Shown piece by piece: positions 12,056 through 24,300 of a DNA stretch of 64,000 nt. Every line of letters starts with the position of its first letter. Position 1 is the first letter of the stretch. This DNA is from Arbacia lixula (Eukaryota > Echinodermata > Echinoidea > Arbacioida > Arbaciidae), in assembly GCA_963669155.1 (NCBI GenBank), contig OZ022596.1:6429763-6493762 (forward strand). The letters run 5' to 3'. The notes beneath the pieces were generated by a model. It saw only the letters and a program-made list of their open reading frames with translations, was not told the origin of the DNA and searched no databases. Made by a program: the position numbers and the translations under genes.

Positions 12056-12308
12056 ACTGCTCCCTTAGTTATCGCTATAATGTAACCTACCACCAATGGT
12101 AACTACCATGACAACAGCCAATGAGCTCTCGTTATTTGAACTGTTATTATTGATGGTAAGTTAGAATAATTGACAACCCATACTCAACATGGCTGCGTAA
12201 TCACAGTAGAGCAAAGGTCCAGCTTTTGTAAGAAGTCAACATCTTGTGTATGAGTCGTCTTAAAATCATGACTTTGTCGTCGACATAAAATGTGTGCATT
12301 TTGACAAA

Positions 12309-12340
12309 TTATTTTGTTACATAAAGCGGATTTTCCCAAC
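12309..12340 (-). CDS. probable terminal exon with NPLY tail
   Basis: After acceptor GTGTTACAG the reading is [10 protein letters not shown] then TAA at 12,311-12,309. ENPLY is an NPxY-type endocytic or adaptor motif, common at the end of receptor tails. The acceptor gives phase 1, while the transmembrane exon leaves in phase 0. So either a small exon lies between, a nearby donor (GTAACA, 4 bp further) is used, or a weaker acceptor a few bases upstream is used. The motif is seen directly; the join is unresolved. Confidence 0.45.
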
Positions 12341-15300
12341 CTGTAACACTGCTCTTTACATGGCGGCATAAGTGTATTCGCGCATTCTTAAATAGAAGAC
12401 CCATGCTCATTGGTATATGATTCTACATACCGCATACAAGGAAATATTGTCTTATGTGTGCAATCATACCACTTCAAATCTAGTGCAATGGTTTATGAAA
12501 GCAGAAGTTGGTATGATTGCACAGAAAATCCAGAAGTCACTGAGCCGTACATTATTGGACGGTATTTTCTATATGCGACATGAAGAATTACTCATTCCAA
12601 GTACATACACTACAGCTCAAAGGAATTTGCATCGGGTAAAGGGAAAGAGAAGAAAGAGAAGGAGCCGCAGATTTGAACCGCGGTATATTTCGTCCAGTTC
12701 AGCATGAAACATGATGCTTCAGTCTAAAATGCATCGTGTTTCATGCTGATTTGGAGAAAATATACCGCGGTTCAAATCTGCGGTTCCTTCCCTTTCTTCT
12801 CTTTCCCTTTACCCGATGCCAATTCCTTTGAACTGTAGTGTACATGCGTATTCCTAATACTACCGATGAGGGCGCTGTTACATACCTCCTTTGGTGTATA
12901 AGACCGTCTGTGACATAATTTCCGGACCACCAGCACAGCGATGAAGAGAATGGCAATCGCGCCAAACGTAATGCCTATGCCTAGACCTATAATACGCCTG
13001 TTCGCTGATACCTGCTGCCCTGCACGATTACAGACGGGGAGAGAATGGAGATATGCATCCTTAAGAAATATACTGGCATATTACATTCCAAACGAAAATA
13101 CTTTCCCTTTAAGTGATCCAAGTACCAACATACATGATTACATTGATGAACATATAATTGCGTACTGCTTTCCACTTAGTTATGTTATATTATATTCCAC
13201 ATACTAATAATGTTGCTATATGATTGGTCAAGAGTTGATCACGTGATAAAGCGTAGTTTTTTCTCATCTGATCACCTGAGAAGAAAAGTTCGTTACACTC
13301 TAGGTGATAGTACTTTTTGGTTTCGCTGATCTCTTCACTCCCCACAGTTAACGCGTGATCAATATTTTGAGTACGCGCGAAATAAAAGTGCGTAGCTCGG
13401 ACTATAGCTCGGCGCAGACGACGCGGCGGTGCGCGGTAATTACACATTTGTGGTTCTAGCGCGCTGCGCCGCGGGCGTACGTACAGAGCAGTGCAAGCCT
13501 TCCATTTCCCCCACACAGTATTTCACCAAAGCAAGTGTGCAATTCTTTACCACCTCGTACCAAAATTGACCTAGAATTTCAGTTTCCTGTATTTTATTAG
13601 AATTATGAAGGGTATCCTCGGAGGATCTATGTTCTCATCGATACCGCAGAGGTAAGCGAATTTCGATTACTTCTTGCTTTTCCGACAAAATCTTACGAAT
13701 TAGCGCCACTATGGCATAGTGTTCGTTGGAATTTGTACAGTCTATATCGCAACGTGCACAAAGTCAATTTGCTTCCGGGTTTCGGAGCGTCGCGTGAACA
13801 TGAAACCAAAAAGTACATCATGTAGCCGCACCGACCCGAACGCTTTTGTACCTTAAATTGTCATTTATTTTTATAGATTGTTGGTATCAGATGTGGAATA
13901 TTAAACAAATAATCAACTTTTGGTTTCAGACAATGAGACGAACTATCACTTTCTCGGCGATTTGAATGTATACGCTTTCTTTCCTCAGCTTAATGCTTCG
14001 GAAAGATAGCTACATCCAGATCGCCTCAGAAGTGATAGTTCGTCCCATTACCTTCACCGACGTTGATTACTTGCTTACTATCACGTATCACCGTAGATCA
14101 CGAATATATCATTTCCAAACAACATATTCCTGATGTTGAATGAATATTTAAAAAAAATGCGGATTTAGTCCATTGTGGAATAAAAGTGATTTTGTTCTTA
14201 ATTTTGTTGTCATATATGGAGAATGAAAATAGGAAAATGGATTTTATTCGCATTTAGAACATTTGACAACAAAACATAATAATTTTGATTTCTTACCCGT
14301 GACGCTGCTAAGAGAGCCCAATGCAATAATTGTCATAACTTCTGTAATTGCGTGTTATATACTGCCCTACTCCGGCAAAAGGAACCAAGTGCCAAATCAC
14401 TCAAATCTGGGTTATTGGTATTCTTATATTGTACCCAGCGTTCCCTACATACAGGCAAAATCTGGACAAGAAATATTTATCTTGCTGCGAGATATTTAAT
14501 CTAGCATGATGTGGTTTTGCACTGATGCCAATGCAAGTGGCAGACACATTTTGCTCATTTACAAGAAAAACCTCTTTGGTTAGTTGCTTCCTTTTGTCAG
14601 AGTGGAACAGTATACAACTCCATACAAGGCATTCAGCGTGCTATGCAATCTCATTTACGAGTGCACTTGCTGAATACAGAGCCTTGAATGTAAACGAACT
14701 TCGAACGTAACTGCAGATTGCATCATAAGACGACGCCCCCTACCCCTTCCCCGCTCTCCTAGGCGGTACAGAGAATTAAATCAGCTCCCTGTAATGACTT
14801 TGAAGATAGCTTTATTATTAGCATGCATATATTTTCATGATTATGTCTCATTTCTGTTCTGTCACATTCACGTCCATGAGAACATAATAATCCGTACCGC
14901 ACATAGAGAAAGAGAGTCTACCCACTGTGCATCAGGAAATGATCAATTGCAATTTCGAAAGAGAAATTCTGATTCGTTAATGGTCAGTCTTTTGAACAAA
15001 CAGCGCATACAACAACGATGTTGATTGGTCATTGCCATTTTACCATTGATTTCAAACCTTTGGTCTCATGCACTAGTGCACTAGACCGGAAGTGGACATG
15101 ACTGTTTATAAAATCTGAACGTGGCTACACAGTGTATCATGTGACTTCTCATTTTCCCCTATACTGTGAGGAGAATTATATCATATTAATGGGACAACAA
15201 TTTGGATAGCCTAATATCTATAATCCATTTCATTTTTTATTCTTATTTTTAACACATAAGTCACATCAAAGGGCGTACATTTTCTTTTATGGAGCAAATG

Positions 15301-18300
15301 GCAGGCGTATCACCTTGTATCATGTCAACTCACTTGTGTCGATCGCCGCTCCGTCCGTGGTCAATGGTGGGGAGGTTCTTGGACTCTGAGTGGTACGGTG
15401 CGTGGATGCGTGAATGACATTAGGTGTTACTGTTAGTAGGGATGCGCCTGCGGTCGACTGCGTTCCGAAGTACGTGGGTGAATCTGCCTGGGTGTTGCTG
15501 AACATCGGCATGAGTGGCTCTGTGGGTGTGTTTACATTAGTGGTTAGACTCGTGTTCCCATCACCCAATGAATTTGTAATCATGTTGCTGGCAGGTACTA
15601 CAGTTGTGCTCGGGAATGTGTTCGTATCTGAGTGTGTGGTTAAATTCACGGCTGTGTTCATACCTGGGTTGTTGGTAGTGGGTGTATATTGGTTTGCAGT
15701 TGTGTTGATATTTGAGTTAATAGTTGAGCTTCCAGTCGTGTTATTACCTGGTTTAGTAGTTACGTATTTGGTTAAGTTTAAAGTTAGGTCTGTGGTTGGG
15801 ATCGAGGTTGCGTTTACAGCTGGGCCCGTACTTGGAATTATCGATGTGTTTATACCTAGGTTTGTATTCGGGTTGAAGGTTGCATTCATATTTGAGTTGG
15901 TTATCATATTTGTATTTGGGTTTGCACTTGTGTTAATATTTGAGTTAGTGGTCATATTTGTATTTTGGGTTGCAGTTGGGTTCATAGTCCCGTTAGTAAT
16001 TATGTTTGTACTTGGTGTTGCAGTTGTGTTCACATTTCTGTTAGTGATCATGTTTGTATGTTGGGTTGCAGTTGTGTTCATACTTGAGTTACTGATCATG
16101 TTTGTATTTTGGGTTGCAGCTGTGTTCATACTTGAGTTAGTGATCATGTTTGTATTGGGGGTTGCAGTTGTGTTCAAATTTGTGTTAGTGATCATGTTTG
16201 TATTGGGGGTTGCAGTTGTGTTCACATTTGTGTTAGTGATCATGTTTGTGTTTGCGGTTGCAGTTGTGTTCATATTTGAGTTAGTGATCATATTTGTATT
16301 TGGGGTTGCATTTGTGTTCATAGTCCTGTTACTAATTATGTTTGTACTTGGTGTTGCAGTTGTGTTCACATTTGTATTAGTGATCATGGTTGTATTTTGG
16401 GTTGCGGTTGTGTTCATATTTGAGTTAGTGATCATGTTTGTATTTGTGTTTGCAGTTGTGTTCATACTCCTGTTAATAATCATGTTTGTACTTGGTGTTG
16501 CAGTTGTGTTCACATTTGTGTTACTGATCATGTTTGTATTTTCGGTTGCATCTGTGTTCATATTTGAGTTACTGTGCATGTTTGTGATTTGGGTTGCAGC
16601 TGTGCTCATATTTGCGTTAGTGATCATGGTTGCATTTGTGTTTGCAGTTGTGTTCATATTTGTGTTAGTGATCATGTTTGTGTTTGCGGTTGCAGTTGTG
16701 TTCATATTTGAGTTAGTGATCATATTTGTATTTGTGTTTGCAGTCGTGTTCATAGTCCTGTTAGTGATCATGTTTGTACTTGGTGTTGCAGTTGTGTTCA
16801 CATTTGTGTTACTGATCATGATTGTATTTTCGGTTGCATCTGTGTTCATATTTGAGTTACTGTGCATGTTTGTGATTTGGGTTGCAGCTGTGCTCATATT
16901 TGCGTTAGTGATCATGGTTGCATTTGTGTTTGCAGTTGTGTTCATATTTGTGTCAGTGATCATGTTTGTGTTTGCGGTTGCAGTTGTGTTCATATTTGAG
17001 TTAGTGATCATATTTGTATTTGTGTTTGCAGTCGTGTTCATAGTCCTGTTAGTGATCATGTTTGTACTTGGTGTTCCAGTTGGGTTCACATTTGTGTTAA
17101 TGATCATGTTTGTGATTGGGGTTGCAGTTGTGTTCATATTTGAGCTAGTGTTCATGGTTGCGTTTGTGTTTGCAGTTTCGTTCATATTTGAGCTAGTGAT
17201 CATATTTGTATTTGCGGTTGCAGTGGTGTTCATATTTGTGTTAGTGATCATGTTTGTATTTTGGGTAGCAGCTGTGTCCATATTTGAGTTAGTGATCATG
17301 GTTGAATTTGTGTTTGCAGTTGTGTTCATATTTGAGTTAGTGATCATATTTGTACTTGGTGTTGCAGTTGTGTTCACATTTGTGTTAGTGATCATGTTTG
17401 TATTTTGGTTTACAGTTGCGTTCATATTTGAGTTAGTGATCATGTTTGTATTGGGGGCTCCCGTTGTGTTCATATTTGAGTTAGTGATCATGTTTGTATT
17501 TGTGTTTGCGGTTGTGTTCATAGTCCTGTTAGTGATCATGTTTGTACTTGGTGTTGCAGTTGTGTTTAAATTTGTGTTAGTGCTCATTTTGGTATTTTGG
17601 GGTGTAGTTGTGTTCATAGTTGAGTTACTGTTCGTGGTTGTATTTGTGTTTGCCGTTGTGTTCATATTTGAGTTAGTGATCATATTTGTATTTGGGGTTG
17701 CAGTTGTGTTCTTATTTGTGTTAGTGATGATGTTTGTATTGGGGAATGCAGTTGTGTTCAGATTTGAGTCAGTGATCATGGTGGAATTTGTGTTTGCAGT
17801 TGTGTTCATATTTGAGTTAGTGATCATGTGTGAATTGGGGGTTGCAGTTGTGTTCATATTTGAGTTAGTGATCATGTTTGTATTTGTGTTTGCAGTTGGT
17901 ATCATATCTGTGTTAGTTGTCATGTTTGTATTTAGGACTGTAGTTGTGTTCATATTTGAGTTAGTTATCATGTTTGTATTTGGGGTTGGAGTGGTGTTTA
18001 TATTTGTGTAGATGGTTTGGCTTGCGTAGGTGATCATATTTGAAGATGTGGCTGGAATTGGAGTGGTATTCATAGAGGTATTTGTGCTTAGGTGTGTGTG
18101 TTGGAATGTAGTTATGGTCACATCGGCTTCAGTTGCAGTACTTGCAGTTGTGTTCATAGTTGGGTTTGAAATTCTGTTTGTGGCTGTGTTCATATTTGAG
18201 TTTGCGGTTGGACTTGCAGTTGTATTCATATATGAAGTGGAAGTGGTTTGGCTTGCGTTGATATTCATATGTAATGTTGTGTCTGGAATTGCAGTGGTGT

Positions 18301-21300
18301 TTATAGTTGTGTTTGTGCTGAGGTGTGTATTTTGGTTTGCAGTTGTGTTAATATTTACTTTAGTTGAGGGACTTACGGTTGTGTTCATAGGTGGGTTGGA
18401 GATTATGTTTGTGGTTGTGTTCACAGTAGGATTTACGATTAGGTTTGTACTCGGGTTTTCAGTTGTGTTCACAGTAGGATTTGTGATAAGATTTGTACTC
18501 GGATTGACAATTGTGTTCACAGTAGGATTATTGATCAGGTTTGTACCTGAAGTTACAGTTCTGTTTACCGTTGAATTTGTGATAAGGTTTCTACTGGGGT
18601 TTATAGTTGTGTTCACAGTAGGATTTGTGATAAGGTTTGTATTCGGGTTTATAGCTGTGTTCACAGTAGGATCTATGATTAGATTTGTACTCGGGCTTAC
18701 AGTTGTGTTTACAGTAGGATTTGTGGTAAGGTTTGTACTCGGGCTTACAATGGTGTTCATAGTATGGTTTGTAATTACGCTTGTACTGGGGTCTACTGTT
18801 GTGTTCACAGTAGGGTTTGCGATAAGGTTTGTACTCGGGTTTACCGTTGTGTTCACAGTAGGATTTGTGATAAGGTTTGTACTCGGGTTTACTGTTGTGT
18901 TCACAGTAGGATTTGTGATTAAATTTGTCATCGGGTTTACCGTTGTGTTCATAGTGGGATTTGTAAGTAGGTCTGTACTCTGGCTTACCGTTGTGTTCAC
19001 AGTAGGGTTTGAGATAAGGTTTGTACTCGGGTTTACTGTTGTGTTCACAGTAGGATTTGTGATTAAATTTGTCATCGGGTTTACCGTTGTGTTCATAGTG
19101 GGATTTGTGATTAGGTTTGTACTCGGGTTTACCGTTGTGTTCACAGTTGGGTTTGAGATAAGGTTTGTACTCAAGGTTACAGTTGTGTTCACAGTAGGAG
19201 TTGTGATTAGGTTTGTACTCGGGTTTACCGTTGTGTTCACAGTTAGGTTTGTGATAAAGTTTGTACTCAAGGTTACAGTTGTGTTCACAGTAGGATTTGT
19301 GATTAGGTTTGTACTCGGGTTTACCGTTGTGTTCACAGTTGGGTTTGTGATAAGGTTTGTACTCGGGTTTATAGTTGTGTTCACATTAGAATCTGTGATT
19401 AGGTTTGTACTCGGGGTTACAGTTGTGTTCACAGTATTGTTTGTGATTAGGGTTGTACTCGGGTCTACTGTTGTGTTCACAGTAAGATTTGTGATTAAAT
19501 TTGTCATCGGGTTTACCGTTGTGTTCACAGTTGGGTTTGTGATAAGGTTTGTACTCAGGTTTACCGTTGTGTTCACAGTTGGGTTTGTGATAAGGTTTGT
19601 ACTCGGGTTTACCGTTGTGTTCACAGTAGGATCTGTGATAAGGTTTGTACTCGGGTTTAACGTTGTGTTCACAGTGGGATTTGTGATAAGGTTTGTACTC
19701 GGGTTTACTGTTGTGTTCACAGTAGGATTTGTGATTAAATTTGTCATCGGGTTTACCGTTGTGTTCACAGTAGGAGTTGTGATTAGATTTGTACTCGGGT
19801 TTACCGTTATGTTCACAGTTGGGTTTGTGATAAGGTTTGTACTCAGGTTTACCGTTGTGTTCACAGTTGGGTTTGTGATAAGGTTTGTACTCGGCTTTAC
19901 CGTTGTGTTCACAGTGGGATTTGTGATGAGGTTTGTACTCGGGTTTACCGTTGTGTTCACAGTGGGATTTGTGATAAGGTTAGTACTCAGGTTTACAATT
20001 GTGTTCATAGTATCGTTTGTGATTACGTTTGTACTGGGGTCTACCGTTGTGTTCACAGTAGGGTTTGTGGTAAGGTTTGTACTCAGGGATACAGTTGTGT
20101 TCACAGTTGGGTTTGTGATAAGGTTTGTACTCGGCTTTACCGTTGTGTTCACAGTGGGATTTGTGATGAGGTTTGTACTCGGGTTTACCGTTGTGTTCAC
20201 AGTGGGATTTGTGATAAGGTTAGTACTCAGGTTTACAATTGTGTTCATAGTATCGTTTGTGATTACGTTTGTACTGGGGTCTACCGTTGTGTTCACAGTA
20301 GGGTTTGTGGTAAGGTTTGTACTCAGGAATACAGTTGTGTTTACAGTGGGGCTTGTGAGTAGGTTTGTACTCGGGTTTTTGGTTGTGTTCACAGTAGGAT
20401 TTGTGATTAGGTTCGTACTCGGGTTTACCGCTGTGTTCACAGTTGGGTTTGTAATAAGGTTTGTACTAGGGTCTACCGTTGTGTTCACGGTAGGGTTTAT
20501 GATAAGGTTTGTACTCGGGTTTACAATTGTGTTCATAGTATGGTTTGTGATTACGTTTGTACTAGGGTCTACCGTTGTGTTCACAGTGGGGTTTGTGATA
20601 AGGTTTGTACTCAAGGTTACAGTAGTGTTCACAGTAGGATTTGTGATAAGTTTTGTACTCGGGTTTACAATTGTGTTCATAGTATGGTTTGTGATTAGGT
20701 TTGTACTGGGGTCTAACGTTGTGTTCACAGTGGGGTTTGTGATTAGGTTTGTACTCGGATTGACAGTTGTGTTAACAGTAGGATCTATGATAGGGTTTAT
20801 ACTCGGGGTTACCGTTGTGTTCACAGTAGGATTTGTGATTAGCTTTGTACTCGGGTCTCCCGTTGTGTTCACAGTGGGGTTTGTGATTAGGTTTGTACTC
20901 GGACTGACAGTTGTGTTAACAGTAGGATCTATGATAGGGTTTATACTCGGGGTTACCGTTGTGTTCACAGTAGGATTTGTGATTAGGTTTGTACTCGGGG
21001 TTACAGTTGTGTTGACAGTTGGGTTTGTGATAAGGTTTGTACTCAAGGTTACAGTTGTGCTCACAGTAGGATTTGTGATAAGGTTTGTACTCGGGGTTAC
21101 AGTTGTGTTTACCGTTGGATTTGTGATAAGGTTTGTACTTGGGTTTATAGTTGTGTCCACAGTAGGATCTGTGATAAGGTTTGTACTCGGGATAACAGTT
21201 GTGTTTACCGTTGGATTTGTGATAAGGTTTGTACTTGGGATAACAGTTGTCTTTACCGTTGGATTTATGATAAGGTTTGTACTTAGGTTTATAGTTGTGT

Positions 21301-24300
21301 TTACCGTTGGATTTGTGATAAGGTTTGTACTGGAGTTTATAGTTGTGTTTACCGTTGGATTTGTGATTAGGTTTGTACTCGGGGTTACAGTTGTGTTTGC
21401 AGTATGATCTATGATTAGGTCTGTACTCAGGTTTGCAGTTGTGCCCAGAGGGGTATTTGTGATGAGATCTGTATTCGAGTTTGCAGTCTGAGTTGTGTGT
21501 GGATTTGTGTTTAGAACAATAGATGTGGTTGTACGTGCTGTTGAGCATGAACATATCAACAGTAGGATGCACGATTGCGTTGGTTAAGATTATGGTAAAG
21601 TTCAGCACTCAGTTAAAAAAGAGTTAGTTGAATGATAGATTATATTTTGGGACATTGTGGTTAAATGATTTGTTGTTGTGAGGTTAATAGTTTATATTGA
21701 TGGTAAAAGTTAGTTAGTATATTAATTTATTGATAATAAGTGCAAAAATAAAATAAAAAGAAACGTAAATTAATATCTTTGAATGCCACAAGAAGTTATA
21801 GTATACAAGTAGGCTTACGCATTTTCTATCTTGGAAGGATATGCTTTATTGTATGTTTTTACTATCAATCGCGTTATATATATCATATGTAAACTAAATG
21901 AGCTGTGCGCTGAATACACAAAAATAGCAGACAATCAAATTATAAAGCTTCACTCAACTTATAAGATGAAACCAAATGTTTTGAAAAATAAAGCAACGAG
22001 GAACAAAGGTGGAAGAGCTACCAAAACGATGACAAAATAGGCTGGATAAGTAGTACAGATAGAGATGAAAATGAAATGAAAAGGAAACAGAGAAACCTAA
22101 AAATCTGGTGGCAGGTAATCTGGGTTCTCAAAACCTAAAGATTTCACCGGCAGATAATAAAGGGAACACATAATCATACATAAATAGAAAGAACAATCAT
22201 GAACAAAAAACGATGCTGTTACCAGATAATTTTTTCATTAGGGGAAATAACGACCATTTTCACTTACTGAAGAAAGGAGGGATTGCCGTAGTTCCTGTAC
22301 TAGGAGAATTTGATATTTGACGTCCGGTAACATCTGAAAAATTGAGAAAAAAAGTACCGTGTACATTAAAATAATGCTAGATTGCAGCTCGTACTACCAA
22401 TTGAACTTGGTCTGAATTTAAGCAAGCCAACCCCGCATCTTGATATGAAGAACTTGTTTTGAAATATACAGCTAAATCTTGTTCGCCAGCTTTTTGGGTC
22501 TTTTTTTATTTTTGCTTCAAAGAGAGTGTGTCCCATTTGCAAAAATCCTGAATTTCGCCAAAAAATCTTCCCAGTCCCTGCTTCTCTTAACAAAACACTA
22601 AGAACATTTACAGAAAAAGTGAACAAAATATTTTTGTTTACGCCTGAGACGCACCGACAGTAGTTCAAATTTATAATCGTGATGTCCCTGTCAGAGCGGG
22701 ATACACATGTTGCTCCTATTGAACGCATGCGCTGTGGAGCAGACCAGTGCGAACCTTGGCATATAGTGGTCTCCAGTCTCGGCTTAAGGTTTCGAAGGAC
22801 CTGCCCAGAACCTCCTCAAGATATATCGATCGCTTTAATTTTCCAGATCTTTCTTTGCGAGGAAAGTTCCGATGTACAGTATTTTCTCACATTTCCGGCA
22901 GTTTGTATACAATCTAATTTGTTTGACCTGCAAAAGGGACACCCGTCTTCACTACAATGTTATGTGGAGCTTCATAATATTATGTATTAAAACAGTCTAG
23001 TTCAAAGAGGAGGTACAATGACATTTATTACATGTTCTTTGTGCGATTTCATATTTCTGTGGTAAGCTAGCCTACTCAAAGTAAATAAACTTGCATCATC
23101 CATCTCTTTTTGGTTCTACAAACTCACTAAACCGGAAGCGGACTCGACTTAAAAAATCTAAATGTCTCTGTGCGTTGCACCATGGAACACCTTTTCGTTT
23201 CATGCGGTATGGATAATTGCATTACCTAGCAGCTGTGGAAATCTACAGACCAAACATCGTCATATATAAACACACATACACCTCCGCAGTAGTTATGATT
23301 TAGCACTGTGTGTGTACCAATGTCATATATTGGTTCCAGCAATGCACACATCGTATAAAGCCGTATGATGTATACTCACCCGTCATATTATGGTCTGTAT
23401 TCCTTGTGGAGTTGCTCATCGTAGAGGGCGCTAACGTAGAGGATGCTAAAGTTTCATGCTCGGTGACATCTGGAAACAAGAGTGGAATAAATCTTAGAAT
23501 CAAAATCAAAATTGAGTGTACGTAACTTCATTTTAAAGAGAGGGATGGTAATGCTGAGCCTAAAATCTGATTTGTCCACGTTTTGTGTTTTTCTACAGTA
23601 CATGTCTTTTCAATTGTCAATTATTAACAACGATTTTTCTTTAACAAGATGATATCTAATTATTGATGTCGTATTTTGCTCGCTTACATTTCGTTCCTCA
23701 CACAATCGAAACACTTGAGTTGTATCTTCGCTTGCATTCCTCGATCCTGTTCGTTTTTACGTGTTCTTGTTCATTTACTTTTTTGAGGTATCCTCCTTCA
23801 CTTTCACGATTTCTATGCTAGTACGTTTCCATTATCCCTTCTCTCATTATGACCACAATTCCCTCCCTCCACTTTATTATTCTTTGTTTCTCTCTTTCCG
23901 GCTCATAATTTGTGTTTTTGGATTCGATCTTTCCATATACGCTGTATTCCATGCCTTATTTTTCATAAGCAGCGTCTATTCTTGCTTGTGGCGTTTTTCA
24001 AGTGTATATATTCACAAATATAGCTCCCCTCACCTTTGATTGAAAAGCACAAGTCGAGGAGGTCACGAATTAACAGACAATATAGAGAAAATGAAAGACA
24101 AAAAAGAAAGAAGAGGGAAGAAAGAGAAAGAGTGGGTGACAGCTGAAAGAGAAAGGTAGAGAGACAAAGAGAAAAATACTAACGCCTGACATATATCAAA
24201 AGAACGAATATCTTGTCGTCCCCCATCCCCCTCCCACTTGTGTTAATGGTGCTACTTACCCGCCCTCATGTCTGTGTTTGGTGTAGAGCTGCTTGTTGTT

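Larger units (their letters stand above)
13020..15333 (-). other. intron between giant exon and transmembrane exon
   Basis: This 2.3-kb intron is largely built of dispersed repeats: 13,195-14,077, 14,361-14,611 and 14,938-15,185. No additional exon was recognised. Confidence 0.5.

Noticed and set aside
15414-18011. An 865-codon + strand frame of hydrophobic repeats ([11 protein letters not shown] type)
   Set aside because: It is the antisense of the 48-bp minisatellite. A repeat whose unit is a multiple of three, free of stops in that frame once, is free of them in every copy. The sense frame has splice sites and phase support; this one has none.
18030-21407. An 1,125-codon + strand frame ([16 protein letters not shown] repeats)
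   Set aside because: Same antisense artefact of the stalk repeat, with no promoter, splice or domain evidence.
20916-21608. A 230-codon - strand frame rich in Lys, His, Tyr and Pro ([12 protein letters not shown] units)
   Set aside because: A second frame of the same 48-bp repeat. It does not continue through the exon and does not match the flanking phases.
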